DNA of 64,000 nt from Buchnera aphidicola (Hyperomyzus lactucae) (lineage in GTDB: Bacteria; Pseudomonadota; Gammaproteobacteria; Enterobacterales; Enterobacteriaceae): the NCBI RefSeq assembly GCF_005081705.1, contig NZ_CP034876.1, forward strand, positions 1 to 64,000. The letters run 5' to 3'. The position numbers were made by a program, and so were the translations under genes. Positions 14,852-26,230 of this stretch are shown piece after piece (the stretch's first letter is position 1; every line of letters starts with the position of its first letter). The notes beneath the pieces were generated by a model. It searched no databases. It had not been told where the DNA came from and saw nothing but the letters and a program-made list of their open reading frames with translations.

Positions 14852-16450
14852 ATGGAAGTACAACGTAATTTTTTTATTTTTGCTTTTTTATTTGTTTCTT
14901 TTTTGCTTTGGCAAACCTGGCAAGGTCAATCATTTTTAAGTCATAAAAAAAATGAAACAACAAATCCAACATTTCATTTTATTGATGTAAAAAAAAACGC
15001 GAAAAAAATTTTTATTAAAAATGATGTAATTAGTTTAATTGTAAATATGTATGGAGGAGATATAGAAGAAGCTAATTTACTAACATATAAAAAAACACTG
15101 CATTCGTCTCAACCTTTCAAGTTACTTAAAACTAGATCTGATTTCATTTATCAAGCACAAAGTGGATTAATTGGAGAAGATGGTCCAGATAGTTCAGTAC
15201 ACAATACTAGACCATTATATTTTTCTGATAAAAAAATTTACGAATTAGACAATTCTGAAAAAGAATTGCGTGTACCCATAACATGGGTCAGTAAGAATGG
15301 TGTTGTTTATACAAAAACTTTTATTTTAAAATCTAAAAGATACGATATTCAAATAGAATATAATATTCATAATTTAAGTAAAAATGCTGTAAATATGAAT
15401 ATGTTTGGACAAATAAAGCAAACAATCAATTTACCTAAAAAAAATAAGATTTATAGTGGTAATTTTGCTCTTCAAACTTTTCGTGGTGCTGCTTATTCAA
15501 GCGTTGACAATAAATATGAAAAATATAAATTTGATTACATTTCTAATAATCAAAATTTACATGTTACTACTGAAAATGGTTGGATAGCAATGTTGCAACA
15601 GTATTTTGCTGTAGCTTGGATTCCTCAAAATTCAGGTCAGAATACAATATATACATCTCATTTAGATAATGGCATTGCTGCAATTGGCTATACATCTCCT
15701 TCAATTAATATTTTACCTAATTCTAAAGCAGTCATAAAATCAAAGTTATGGATTGGTCCTGAAATACAGAAGGAAATGAAATTGGTTGCACCAAATTTAG
15801 ATCTAACAGTAGATTATGGTTGGCTTTGGTTTTTGTCTCAACCATTGTTTAAATTATTAACTATTTTATATAATATTATAGGAAATTGGGGTTTTTCGAT
15901 TATTTTGATCACATTTATTATGCGAGCCATAACTTATCCTTTAACAAAAGCACAACACACTTCTATGGCAAAAATGCGGGCATTACAGCCTAAAATCAAA
16001 GACATAAAAGAAAAATTTAAAAATGATAAAAAACGTATTAGTGAAGAGATGATAAATTTGTATAAAAAAGAAAAAATAAACCCTTTAGGTGGTTTTTTGC
16101 CTATTTTTATTCAAATGCCAATTTTTTTATCTCTTTATTATATGTTAATAGGTTCTGTTGAACTACGTCATGCTCCTTTTTTATTATGGATTAATGATTT
16201 ATCTGATCAAGATCCATATTATGTATTGCCTATACTAATGGGTATAACGATGTTTTTTATTCAAAAAACATCTTCTACTAATAATATTTCCGATCCTTTT
16301 CAAAAAAAGATAATGAATATTATGCCTGTTATTTTTACAGTATTTTTTTTATGGTTTCCTTCAGGATTAGTTTTATATTATATAATGAGTAATTTAGTAA
16401 CTATTATACAACAAAAATTTTTCTTATCTTGTTTGCCAAAAACTAAATAG
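14852..16450 (+). CDS. yidC: Membrane protein insertase YidC
   Basis: YidC inserts proteins, including F0 subunits, into the inner membrane with or without SecYEG. The 532 aa protein (548 in E. coli) has an N-terminal signal-anchor helix (about residues 7-23) and a large periplasmic beta domain. The conserved C-terminal membrane core follows, with GNWGFSIILITFIMRAITYP, MRALQPK, and PIFIQMPIFLSLYYML. It follows rnpA and precedes mnmE, as in E. coli. A run of nine A lies in the periplasmic part (about 14989-14997). Confidence 0.97.
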   Translation: MEVQRNFFIFAFLFVSFLLWQTWQGQSFLSHKKNETTNPTFHFIDVKKNAKKIFIKNDVISLIVNMYGGDIEEANLLTYKKTLHSSQPFKLLKTRSDFIYQAQSGLIGEDGPDSSVHNTRPLYFSDKKIYELDNSEKELRVPITWVSKNGVVYTKTFILKSKRYDIQIEYNIHNLSKNAVNMNMFGQIKQTINLPKKNKIYSGNFALQTFRGAAYSSVDNKYEKYKFDYISNNQNLHVTTENGWIAMLQQYFAVAWIPQNSGQNTIYTSHLDNGIAAIGYTSPSINILPNSKAVIKSKLWIGPEIQKEMKLVAPNLDLTVDYGWLWFLSQPLFKLLTILYNIIGNWGFSIILITFIMRAITYPLTKAQHTSMAKMRALQPKIKDIKEKFKNDKKRISEEMINLYKKEKINPLGGFLPIFIQMPIFLSLYYMLIGSVELRHAPFLLWINDLSDQDPYYVLPILMGITMFFIQKTSSTNNISDPFQKKIMNIMPVIFTVFFLWFPSGLVLYYIMSNLVTIIQQKFFLSCLPKTK

Positions 16451-16527
16451 AAAAATATTATAACCATACAAGCAGGAGATTAGTTTTAAAATATTTTAAT
16501 ATCTAATCTACATTAAGAAAAAATTTT

Positions 16528-17889
16528 ATGATTCATAATGAAACTATTGTTGCTCAAATCACTTCTCCAGGAAAGAGCGCCGTTGGAATATTAAGAATAT
16601 CTGGTCCTCAAGCGAAAATTGTTGCTATAGAAGTTTTAGGGAAAATTCCTCGTGCAAGACTTGCTACTTATTCGACGTTTTTAGATGAACATAAAAAAGT
16701 ACTAGATAAAGGTTTATCTCTCTGGTTTCCTAGTCCTCATTCATTAACGGGTGAAGACGTATTAGAACTACAAGGACATGGTAGTCCGTTAATAATGGAT
16801 ATTTTAATTAAAAGAATTCTATCTATTAATAATATTCGATTAGCTAAACCAGGAGAATTTTCTGAACGTTCATTTTTAAATGGAAAACTAGATTTGATTC
16901 AAGCAGAAGCTATAGATGATTTGATTAATGCAGAAACAGAGTCATCTATCCGTGCTTCATTGAATTCATTACAAGGACATTTTTCTCTTTTTATTCAAGA
17001 TTTAATAAATATTATTATTAAATTACGTGTTAATATAGAATCTAATATAGATTTTTCAGAAGAAGAAATTGATATTAATATCAAGGATATAATTAATAAA
17101 GCATTTAGCGAAATACATCATAAGTTTTTAAAAATAAAACAAACTGTTATAGAAGGAAATTTATTAAAAGAAGGGAAAAAAATAGTAATTGCTGGTTTTC
17201 CTAATTCAGGAAAATCAAGTTTATTAAATATTTTATCATATAATGATAGAGCCATAGTAACTGATATACCCGGTACTACAAGGGATTTGCTTTATTCACA
17301 TGTGAATATTAATAATATTGCTTGCGAGTTAATTGATACTGCTGGTTTGCGTGATACAGATAATGAAGTGGAACGTATTGGCATCGTTCGTGCATGGGAA
17401 GCAATTAAGAAATCTGATCACGTTCTTTTTGTAATTGATAAAACAATTGAAAAATCAAGACAAAAAAAAATATGCGCTGATTTTATAAAAAATCTTTCTA
17501 ATAATAGCATTCAAGTAACTTTTGTTTTGAATAAAAATGATTTAGTAAATGAACCATTTAATTTTGAAAAAAAAGAAGGTTTGTCATTCATTAGCATTTC
17601 AGCACGTACAGGTCAAGGTGTTGATATATTACGCAAACATATTGTAAAAATTGAAAAAAATAAAAATAAAGAAAGTGTTTTTATTGCTCGTAGACGTCAT
17701 GTTCATCAAATTGATTTAGCATACAATGAATTTTTACTAGCTGAAAAAAATTGGATATTTTTTCAAAATATTGAATTATTAGCTGAATCTTTAAATATAA
17801 TAAATAGATTTTTAGGGGAAATAACCGGTCGGTTTAGTTCTGAAGATTTATTAAAACAGATTTTCTCTAGTTTTTGTATTGGAAAATAA
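16528..17889 (+). CDS. mnmE: tRNA modification GTPase MnmE (TrmE/ThdF)
   Basis: MnmE is the GTPase partner of MnmG in wobble-uridine modification. The 453 aa protein has the N-terminal tetrahydrofolate-binding domain and a helical domain with an inserted G domain. Within the latter are G1 GFPNSGKSS (near residue 225), switch motif [16 protein letters not shown], and NKND. The C-terminal CIGK motif carries the cysteine characteristic of the family. Length matches E. coli (454 aa). It follows yidC after 77 bases, as in E. coli. Confidence 0.97.
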   Translation: MIHNETIVAQITSPGKSAVGILRISGPQAKIVAIEVLGKIPRARLATYSTFLDEHKKVLDKGLSLWFPSPHSLTGEDVLELQGHGSPLIMDILIKRILSINNIRLAKPGEFSERSFLNGKLDLIQAEAIDDLINAETESSIRASLNSLQGHFSLFIQDLINIIIKLRVNIESNIDFSEEEIDINIKDIINKAFSEIHHKFLKIKQTVIEGNLLKEGKKIVIAGFPNSGKSSLLNILSYNDRAIVTDIPGTTRDLLYSHVNINNIACELIDTAGLRDTDNEVERIGIVRAWEAIKKSDHVLFVIDKTIEKSRQKKICADFIKNLSNNSIQVTFVLNKNDLVNEPFNFEKKEGLSFISISARTGQGVDILRKHIVKIEKNKNKESVFIARRRHVHQIDLAYNEFLLAEKNWIFFQNIELLAESLNIINRFLGEITGRFSSEDLLKQIFSSFCIGK

Positions 17890-17908
17890 ATATTGAAACT
17901 ACATATTA

Positions 17909-17981
17909 TGCCCGGAGGCGGAATTGAACCACCGACACGGGGATTTTCAGTCCCCTGCTCTACCGACTGAGCTATCCGGGC
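17909..17981 (-). tRNA. pheU: tRNA-Phe (GAA)
   Basis: The minus strand folds into a full cloverleaf: acceptor GCCCGGA pairing with TCCGGGC, a D-loop with CAGTCGGTAGAG, anticodon loop CTGAAAA with anticodon GAA, and a T-arm with GGTTCAATTCC. The discriminator base is A at 17909. The next bases read TAA, so CCA is not encoded and must be added. It sits between mnmE and groES; in E. coli pheU also lies some kilobases from groES. Confidence 0.97.
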
Positions 17982-18161
17982 TTTTTTATATCAAATATAA
18001 TATATTAAATCATCAAATATAAAAGATTGTCAATGTTTTTTTATTATTAAAGCATTTCTATAAATAACTAGATAGTATTTTTATATTCATTCGTAATTAA
18101 ATTACGAAACATTCAAAATGTAAATTTTTATAAATAAAAGAATAAAAAAATAATATTTGCC

Positions 18162-18190
18162 CTTGAAAGTTTTAATAAAGACCCCTATAT
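18162..18190 (+). promoter_or_regulatory. Sigma-32 (heat-shock) promoter of groESL
   Basis: CTTGAA at 18162-18167, in the context CCCTTGAAA, is followed after 14 bases by CCCCTATAT at 18182-18190. This matches the E. coli sigma-32 consensus (CTTGAA, 13-15 bp, CCCCATNT) at nearly every position and lies about 70 bases before groES. A run of C in DNA this AT-rich is itself striking. RpoH, which would read it, is encoded in this window. Confidence 0.9.
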
Positions 18191-18258
18191 TGAAAAGTAA
18201 GAGAATATGTAAAATTAAAAAAATAATTAAGCGAGATTATTCACAGAGGTATTGTTAT

Positions 18259-18549
18259 ATGAAAATTCGTCCGTTGCATGATCGTGTGCTTGTTAAACGT
18301 AAAGAAGTTGAATCAAAATCTGCAGGTGGAATCGTTCTAACAGGTTCAGCTGCAGGAAAATCGACTCGAGGAACAGTAACAGCTGTTGGTAAAGGTCGTG
18401 TTTTAGATAATGGAGATATTAAACCATTAGATGTTAAAGTTGGTGACGTTGTTATTTTTAATGAAGGTTATGGTGCAAAAACAGAAAAAATTGATAACGA
18501 AGAATTATTGATTTTAACTGAAAGTGACATTTTAGCAATTGTTGAATAG
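18259..18549 (+). CDS. groES: Co-chaperonin GroES
   Basis: GroES caps the GroEL barrel during folding. The 96 aa protein begins [14 protein letters not shown] and has the mobile loop containing [16 protein letters not shown] and the typical [16 protein letters not shown] end. The frame is open upstream to a TTG at 18157, but that would place the start inside the sigma-32 promoter. The ATG at 18259, with AGAGG 9 bases before, is the correct start and gives the standard length (97 aa in E. coli). groEL follows after 48 bases. Confidence 0.97.
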   Translation: MKIRPLHDRVLVKRKEVESKSAGGIVLTGSAAGKSTRGTVTAVGKGRVLDNGDIKPLDVKVGDVVIFNEGYGAKTEKIDNEELLILTESDILAIVE

Positions 18550-18573
18550 TAAACTATATGCTATATCCATTGA

Positions 18574-20244
<1,671 letters not shown>

Positions 20245-20284
20245 GAAAAATTTTTTCTATTATTTTAAATTAATTTAAAAATAT

Positions 20285-20320
20285 CTTTCCTCAGATTTTT
20301 CTGAGGAAAGTCTTTTTTTT
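20285..20320 (+). terminator. Intrinsic terminator of groESL
   Basis: CTTTCCTCAG at 20285-20294 pairs perfectly with CTGAGGAAAG at 20301-20310 around a 6-base loop, followed by TCTTTTTTTT. This is a canonical 10-bp stem plus U tract, about 40 bases after the groEL stop. Confidence 0.92.
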
Positions 20321-20323
20321 TAA

Positions 20324-21316
20324 TTAACACAAATCATTTATTTTATTATTCTTTAAGTTTGTATTATAAACTGATTAAAGTGCTAAATAATTAAATATCA
20401 TTTTCATTAAATTAGTTATAATAGATTTAATTTGATTGTTTAAAACTACAAAAAACATTGTTTTAGTAACTTCACGTAAAATATGAAGATAATATTATTT
20501 TCGTATAAAAAATCACTGAATTTTTTTTAGAATAATAGCATCATCATTAATATTTTTTAAAAATGTACTTTGATTCAGTAAACTTGAACTAGATTTTTTT
20601 AACTTTAATAAACTAATGCTTATATTATTGTTTATTTCTTGTAGATGATTAATATAAGTCGCTAAAATAATTTTAATAAAAGATTCAATAAATATTCAAA
20701 AAATATTAGAAGTTATTTTATAAATTATCACAATAAACGATTCGGTATAGATTCTTAATTGTTTTATATGATGAATATTACATAATGATTGAATTAGCTA
20801 TAATAATTCATGATCTTTAGCAACAATATGGCTTTCATCTGAAAAAAATTACTTCATTCAATTTTTATCATTCTATATATTATAAGCTACTAGTCTAGTT
20901 TTTTTATTTCCATGATTTTGTTAACATAGGAAAAATTTTTTTAAAAAATATCTATAAATGATAGTACAGTTTATTTCAACAGTGAATAATGCTCGATCAT
21001 TATTTTTTTGTAATAATGTAGGTAATACAATATTTTTTTATCTTTTATAGGATCTAAAATAGATTCTAAAGAATTTATATGTTTTTTCGTGCGTAATAAC
21101 TTGTAATAAAAGTAGAAATTTTGAATTGTTTTCGTCATTCTTGAAATAAAATAACGTAGGATACGAAGCAGAATTTTTTTTTGATTAAGAATTGAGATAT
21201 TTGGGAAAACTTTCTCTATTAAGCATTTTTAATAATTCTTTTGATTCTGCAATAGAATTTGATAGTTCACATAACCAGGCATCTTTTTTTCTAGTTATTT
21301 TTTTAGTTTCATACAT
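20324..21316 (-). pseudogene. epmB: Decayed epmB (yjeK), EF-P lysine 2,3-aminomutase
   Basis: The 1.1 kb between groEL and efp has no intact frame, but the minus strand still shows EpmB throughout. From an ATG at 21316, 43 codons read with an EpmB-like N-terminus (KKDAWLCELSNSIAESKELL) before a stop at 21185. Further on, in shifting frames, are [78 protein letters not shown] and YYLHIL. Each aligns in order with E. coli EpmB. Two of the three cysteines of the radical-SAM CxxxCxxC motif are gone (Y and F instead), and there are several frameshifts and stops. Nearly full length (about 993 bp against 1029), so it is decaying in place by small mutations. Location beside efp matches E. coli. Confidence 0.9.
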
Positions 21317-21336
21317 TGTATAAAATAGAGGCTGAT

Positions 21337-21906
21337 ATGAGAGTATATCACAGCAATAATTTTCGTTCAGGCTGTAAAATTATATTTGAAAATGAACCGT
21401 GTTTAATAGAATCTAGTGAATTTGTTAAACCCGGAAAAGGTCAAGCTTTTGTTCGTGTAAAATTAAGAAAATTATTAACTAATCAACTAATAGAAAAGAC
21501 ATTTAAATCTACAGATTCTTTAGAAATAGCTGACATTATAGAATATATACTCTCTTATTTATATAATGATGGTCGCTTTTGGTATTTTATCAATAACAAG
21601 ACTTTTGAAGAATTGTCAGTAGAAAAAAAAATTATTGGCGGTCATAAAAAATGGTTGCTAGAACAAGATACCTGTGTTGTAACTTTATGGAATAATCAAC
21701 CGATTTCTATTACTCCTAATACTTTTGTAGGACTTGAAGTCATAGACGTACAAGCAACCTTGAAAGGTGATACTATTAATAGTTCTATTACTAAATTAGC
21801 AACATTAAGTACTGGTGCTGTTGTAAGAGTACCGTTATTTATTCAAGTTGGTTCGTTTATCAAAGTGGATACACGATCTGGTGAATATGTATCTAGAATT
21901 AAGTAA
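21337..21906 (+). CDS. efp: Translation elongation factor P
   Basis: EF-P enters the ribosomal E site and relieves stalling at polyproline. The 189 aa protein (188 in E. coli) begins [12 protein letters not shown] and keeps the loop [11 protein letters not shown] with Lys34, the residue beta-lysylated in E. coli. It ends with the conserved [12 protein letters not shown]. The frame is open upstream to 21316, but the ATG at 21337 with AGAGG before it matches the family N-terminus. The neighbouring epmB, whose product prepares the lysine donor for Lys34, is a pseudogene. Confidence 0.96.
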   Translation: MRVYHSNNFRSGCKIIFENEPCLIESSEFVKPGKGQAFVRVKLRKLLTNQLIEKTFKSTDSLEIADIIEYILSYLYNDGRFWYFINNKTFEELSVEKKIIGGHKKWLLEQDTCVVTLWNNQPISITPNTFVGLEVIDVQATLKGDTINSSITKLATLSTGAVVRVPLFIQVGSFIKVDTRSGEYVSRIK

Positions 21907-21924
21907 AAAATATAAAAATGTTTT

Positions 21925-22665
21925 TTAATATTCATTACCTTTTACATATTGTCTGTAACTGTCCCATTCAAAAGTTAACCATAAACTATTTCCTAAACGC
22001 ATTCTATCAATAACTCTTTCACCCAATAAACTTTTCATACCTCTGTGATCTAAATTTGACAGCATCCCAGTGGAACGTTTAGAAGATGATCTTCGATCAA
22101 CTATTTGATTGATAATTACTTTTTCATAACGAGATTCAGTTTGCATGCCAATTTCATCAATCATTAAAAGATCGACACTACTAAGATTATGTAATAAATT
22201 CTCTTCAGTAATATGACTAGTACCACTAAACGTTCCCTTCATATTAGACATTAAATCAGCAACTGTTACAAGTAAAATACTTTTTCCATGTAAAATTAAG
22301 TAGTTTCCTATCGCTGATGCTAAATGATTTTTTCCTGTTCCAGGTTTTCCTGAGAAAATAAAACTGGCAATATTTTCATTAAATTCTTCCGCGTATCTTC
22401 TTGATGCTTTTAGTACTTTTCTTTGTCCATCATGTTCAATTTTATAATTGTCAAATGAACAATTCATATATAGTTCTCGAATACCTGATCTTCCTAAAAC
22501 ACGTTGCATTTTCATTGCTTTATTTTCACGTAATATAGATTCGGAAGATAATCTACCTTGTTCTTGATTCCAAGCTAATAGATCTTCATCATTATCAAAT
22601 TTGGGTTTAATATGATTAGGCATAAGACGTTGAAGACGTTTAAAGAATTCAGTATAAAATGTCAT
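21925..22665 (-). CDS. dnaC: DNA replication protein DnaC (helicase loader)
   Basis: DnaC is the AAA+ loader that delivers DnaB helicase to the origin or restart site. The 246 aa protein (245 in E. coli) has Walker A SGKPGTGKNHLASAIG near residue 104, Walker B LLMIDEIG, and the sensor/arginine-finger region GERVIDRMRLGNSLW. Its ATG overlaps the dnaT stop as TAATG, so the two are translationally coupled, as in the E. coli dnaTC pair. It is convergent with efp, with only 18 bases between them. Confidence 0.97.
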   Translation of the reverse strand: MTFYTEFFKRLQRLMPNHIKPKFDNDEDLLAWNQEQGRLSSESILRENKAMKMQRVLGRSGIRELYMNCSFDNYKIEHDGQRKVLKASRRYAEEFNENIASFIFSGKPGTGKNHLASAIGNYLILHGKSILLVTVADLMSNMKGTFSGTSHITEENLLHNLSSVDLLMIDEIGMQTESRYEKVIINQIVDRRSSSKRSTGMLSNLDHRGMKSLLGERVIDRMRLGNSLWLTFEWDSYRQYVKGNEY

Positions 22666-23162
22666 TATTTACCTCGAAAGCCGTTCGGTATAGTTTGATC
22701 AGGTTTTGGAATATATGTAATATCTCTTTTTTTTTGTAAAGTGTGATTATTTAAAGATCTGCTTTTTTCCAAACTTCTAGCTAATTTTTGTTGCCATTGT
22801 ATATGATAAAAAAAACAACCTTCTGCTTGCCAATAAGAAATAAAGCATGTAAGTTCAGATTCTAGTATTTCTTCAGTTAAAATAATTCCCCATAATGCTG
22901 CTTGACGAATAAAATCTTTGTCTGGAGTCCATTTTGGATGCATTGCAAATTTTTTATCTATATTTTGTTTTTTTGTATTTTTGTATGATAAGTTATATTT
23001 AATATCAAATATTTTTTCAAAAAAAGAAGGCGTGATTGCATAAAATGCAGGAGCATTATTTTGTAGTACTGCTACTGCACCAGTATTAGATATTTCTAAT
23101 ATTTTAGTCGGGTTTTTACAAAATAAATCAAGATTTACATTATCAGAAATTAAAATTTTCAT
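22665..23162 (-). CDS. dnaT: Primosomal protein DnaT
   Basis: DnaT helps load DnaC-DnaB in primosome assembly and replication restart. The 165 aa protein (179 in E. coli) is divergent but recognisable by its N-terminal NTGAVAVLQNNAPAFYAITP and by the C-terminal segment with W-x-P-D-KDFIRQAALWGI. The C-terminal ssDNA-binding part with YWQAEGCFFYHIQWQQKLAR is also kept. The internal linker is shortened and lysine-rich. The identification is supported by the one-base overlap with dnaC. Confidence 0.9.
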   Translation of the reverse strand: MKILISDNVNLDLFCKNPTKILEISNTGAVAVLQNNAPAFYAITPSFFEKIFDIKYNLSYKNTKKQNIDKKFAMHPKWTPDKDFIRQAALWGIILTEEILESELTCFISYWQAEGCFFYHIQWQQKLARSLEKSRSLNNHTLQKKRDITYIPKPDQTIPNGFRGK

Positions 23163-23233
23163 AAATATTTTTTTCCTTATCTAATTTTTAAATTTTTTTT
23201 GAATTTATGTATACTATTTAAAATATAAATTTT

Positions 23234-23806
23234 TTACACATTGAAAATATAGAGATAGCATTCTATTTTTCTTGTAATTTTTTTTTTATATAAAGTCCAG
23301 TTTTTTGATATTTGTAGACCTTGATTTTTTTCTTTTTCTATATAAATAAGAGAATTTTTTTTAATTGATTTATTACCTTCTAATAAAGTAAGAGTTTTGT
23401 TAATTAATCCTTGATGATAAGGTGGATCAATAAATACTATATCATATGGTTTTCTATTTTTTTTTATCCAATCTAGGGTGTTAGTATTTATAAGTTCAAC
23501 ATTAGATATATTTAATTCTCTTATATTTTTTTTAAGAGTAAAAAATGTTTTTTTTTCTATTTCTAAAAAAGTTGAGAATTGAGCATGACGGGATATAGCT
23601 TCTATTCCTAATGCACCACTACCTGCAAAACAATCTAAACATCGAGAGTTTTTAATATATTTAGATAACCATTCAAATAGCGTTTCTCTTATTTGATTAG
23701 TAGTTGGGCGTAAGTTCGGAAGATTATTAAAAGATATTTTTCTTCCTTTAAACTTACCAGAAATAATATAAACTTTGCCATTTTTTTTCAAACAATAATT
23801 ATGCAT
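23234..23806 (-). CDS. rsmD: 16S rRNA (guanine-966-N2)-methyltransferase RsmD
   Basis: RsmD methylates G966 of 16S rRNA in the 30S P-site region. The 190 aa protein (198 in E. coli) has the SAM-binding motif LDCFAGSGALGIEA (about residues 58-71) and the catalytic FIDPPY motif near residue 124. The family start GKFKGRKISFNNLPNLRPT is also present. It is divergent from ftsY, as in E. coli. The sequence is lysine-rich and rather short at both ends. Confidence 0.94.
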   Translation of the reverse strand: MHNYCLKKNGKVYIISGKFKGRKISFNNLPNLRPTTNQIRETLFEWLSKYIKNSRCLDCFAGSGALGIEAISRHAQFSTFLEIEKKTFFTLKKNIRELNISNVELINTNTLDWIKKNRKPYDIVFIDPPYHQGLINKTLTLLEGNKSIKKNSLIYIEKEKNQGLQISKNWTLYKKKITRKIECYLYIFNV

Positions 23807-23951
23807 TTTATTAGATTATTTGTGTTATTGATATAATTTATTTTATTATTAATAATAACTCAAATAAAAATTTTATTTTTTTAAATTTTTTCAAATATAA
23901 TTAATTTCTTAAAAATATAGTTCTTACTTACAAAGTACAAGGTTAATAATT

Positions 23952-25109
23952 ATGAAAGATGATAAAAAACATGGTTTTTTTTCTTGGTTGAGTTCTAAAA
24001 TAACAAAAAAGAAAACGATAGATATTCAAGGAAATAATAAAGAACAAAAAAGAGAGCACTATGATAAAAAATCATATATTTCTAAAGATTTATCAAACAA
24101 AAAAGATGTTCTTGAAAAAGATAATTTAGAAAATGTTCATGATATTGAAAATAATTTAGATACTATTAATAATATACAAACAAGTTTTTTTTCACGTTTA
24201 AAAAAAAGTTTAAATAAAACAAAAAAATTTCTTGGAGACGGCATTAATAATATTTTTTTATCAAAAAAAATTGATAAAATTCTGTTTGAAGAATTAGAAG
24301 AAAAAATGTTACTTGCTGATATTGGGGTTTATACTACTGATCGAATTATTAATAATTTAATAAAAGACATAAAACGTAAAGATTTAAATAGTCCTGAAAA
24401 ATTATATTTTGTATTAAAAGAGAATATGCATAGAATTTTAAAAAAAGTAGAGGTTCCTTTAAAAATATTAAATAATAAGCCTTTTATAATTTTAGTAACA
24501 GGAGTTAATGGTACAGGAAAAACGACAACAGTTGCTAAATTAGCAAAAAAATATAAGTCAGAAGGAAAATCTGTAATGTTAGCTGCTGCAGATACATTTA
24601 GAGCTGCTGCTATAGAGCAATTGCAAATATTAGGGAAATTAAATAAAATACCAGTAATAGCACAACGTTCTGGTTCAGATCCAGCAGCAGTAATATTTGA
24701 TGCAGTGAAATCAGCAAAATCAAAAAAAATTGATGTTCTTATTATTGATACAGCTGGAAGATTACATAATAAATTACATTTAATAGAAGAATTACAAAAA
24801 ATAGTTCGAGTAATCAAAAAAATTGATGTATCTGCACCACATGAAACAATGTTAATTATCGATGCTTGTAATGGACAAAACACAATACAACAAACAGATA
24901 TATTTCATAAAGCATTAAATTTAACCGGTATTGTGATTACAAAGTTAGATGGAACAGCAAAAGGAGGAGTTATTTTTTCATTAGCCGATCAATTTAACAT
25001 TCCTATTCGTTATATTGGAATTGGTGAAAAAATACGAGATTTAGGTGTTTTTAATAGTAAAGAATTTATTAAAGCTATATTTAGCTCAAAAGAACAACTT
25101 CTTAAATAG
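23952..25109 (+). CDS. ftsY: Signal recognition particle receptor FtsY
   Basis: FtsY is the SRP receptor GTPase that docks ribosomes translating membrane proteins. The 385 aa protein (497 in E. coli) has a much shortened, charged N-terminal A domain (about residues 1-90). The N domain and G domain follow, with GVNGTGKTTTVAKLA (near residue 186), DTFRAAAIEQL, DTAGRL, and TKLDGTAKGG. It is divergent from rsmD and precedes rpoH. In E. coli ftsE and ftsX lie between ftsY and rpoH; both are missing, leaving a 134-base gap. Confidence 0.97.
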   Translation: MKDDKKHGFFSWLSSKITKKKTIDIQGNNKEQKREHYDKKSYISKDLSNKKDVLEKDNLENVHDIENNLDTINNIQTSFFSRLKKSLNKTKKFLGDGINNIFLSKKIDKILFEELEEKMLLADIGVYTTDRIINNLIKDIKRKDLNSPEKLYFVLKENMHRILKKVEVPLKILNNKPFIILVTGVNGTGKTTTVAKLAKKYKSEGKSVMLAAADTFRAAAIEQLQILGKLNKIPVIAQRSGSDPAAVIFDAVKSAKSKKIDVLIIDTAGRLHNKLHLIEELQKIVRVIKKIDVSAPHETMLIIDACNGQNTIQQTDIFHKALNLTGIVITKLDGTAKGGVIFSLADQFNIPIRYIGIGEKIRDLGVFNSKEFIKAIFSSKEQLLK

Positions 25110-25243
25110 AATATATTGTTGTAATTAAATATAAATTAATTATTTTATATAAATCTTTGATTTATATTTTTAATTACAGTATGATGGATATGTCCCACAT
25201 GTTTATAATTCAGTAAATATAATTCGTTAATGCGGGAATTAAA

Positions 25244-26098
25244 ATGATCAATAAAGTACAGATTTTATCTGTAACACCACCAAGTAATTTAGATGCTTAT
25301 ATCAGAATAGCCAATCTTTGGCCGATGCTATCAATCGAAGAAGAAAAATCATTAACTAAACGCTTACGTTATAACAGCGATTTAGATGCCGCAAAAACTC
25401 TAATTTTATCCCATCTCCGTTTTGTTATTCACATTTCACGTAATTATTCAGGATATGGTTTACTTCAAGCTGATCTTATACAAGAAGGTAATATAGGATT
25501 AATGAAAGCGGTACGTAGATTTAATCCAGAAATAGGAGTTCGATTAGTCTCATTCGCTGTGCATTGGATTAAATCCGAAATACATGAATACGTATTACGT
25601 AATTGGCGTATCGTTAAAGTAGCTACTACAAAATCTCAAAGAAAATTATTTTTTAATTTAAGAAAAACCAAAAAAAGATTAGGATGGTTTAATGAAGAAG
25701 AAATTCAAATCGTTGCTAGAGAATTAGGCGTAAGTAGTGGAGATGTAAGAGAAATGGAATCTCGAATGTCTGCTCAAGATATTACTTTTAATCCATTGCC
25801 AGAAGAAGATTTTGATTGTAGAACTAATACTTCTATGCAGTATTTACAAGATAAAACATCTGATTTTGCAAATGGGGTTGAAAAAAATAATTGGCAAGAA
25901 CATGCTTCGAATAAACTCAGTAATGCATTATTAGGTCTTGATAAACGTAGTCGTGATATTATTCATGCACGTTGGTTGGATAAAAACAAAAAAAACACTT
26001 TGCAAACTATAGCAAATAATTATGGAATTTCTGCAGAACGTGTTCGGCAATTAGAAAAAAATGCAATGAAAAAGTTAAAAATAGCTATAGAAACTTAA
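25244..26098 (+). CDS. rpoH: RNA polymerase sigma-32 factor RpoH
   Basis: Sigma-32 directs transcription of heat-shock genes. The 284 aa length matches E. coli. Region 2 is shown by [19 protein letters not shown] and the -10-recognising [17 protein letters not shown]. The RpoH box [12 protein letters not shown] is intact, and region 4.2 has [18 protein letters not shown]. Its only obvious target promoter in this window is that of groESL. In E. coli translation of rpoH is thermosensitive; I cannot judge this here by eye. Confidence 0.98.
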   Translation: MINKVQILSVTPPSNLDAYIRIANLWPMLSIEEEKSLTKRLRYNSDLDAAKTLILSHLRFVIHISRNYSGYGLLQADLIQEGNIGLMKAVRRFNPEIGVRLVSFAVHWIKSEIHEYVLRNWRIVKVATTKSQRKLFFNLRKTKKRLGWFNEEEIQIVARELGVSSGDVREMESRMSAQDITFNPLPEEDFDCRTNTSMQYLQDKTSDFANGVEKNNWQEHASNKLSNALLGLDKRSRDIIHARWLDKNKKNTLQTIANNYGISAERVRQLEKNAMKKLKIAIET

Positions 26099-26148
26099 TT
26101 GAAAATATAATTTTAAATATAACTAATGTTTATTAAAAAATATTTTTC

Positions 26149-26191
26149 AGAGTATGAGATTAAGTTCTTTTAAGTTGAAAACTCATACTCT
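26149..26191. terminator. Bidirectional terminator between rpoH and glmS
   Basis: AGAGTATGAG at 26149-26158 pairs with CTCATACTCT at 26182-26191 (10 bp, 23-base loop) in the gap between the convergent rpoH and glmS genes. T-rich DNA follows on the plus strand and a short A/T stretch on the minus strand. It probably serves both genes, more clearly rpoH. Confidence 0.65.
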
Positions 26192-26230
26192 TTAAAATTT
26201 AATAATTTTTTTATATCAAATGATTGTATT

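Noticed and set aside
18157..18258. N-terminal extension of GroES from a TTG at 18157
   Set aside because: It overlaps the sigma-32 promoter, and the ATG at 18259 has a ribosome site and gives the standard 96-97 aa protein.
24329..24883. 184-codon frame antisense to ftsY
   Set aside because: It lies entirely opposite the conserved GTPase domain of ftsY; hydrophobic sequence reflects reversed codons.
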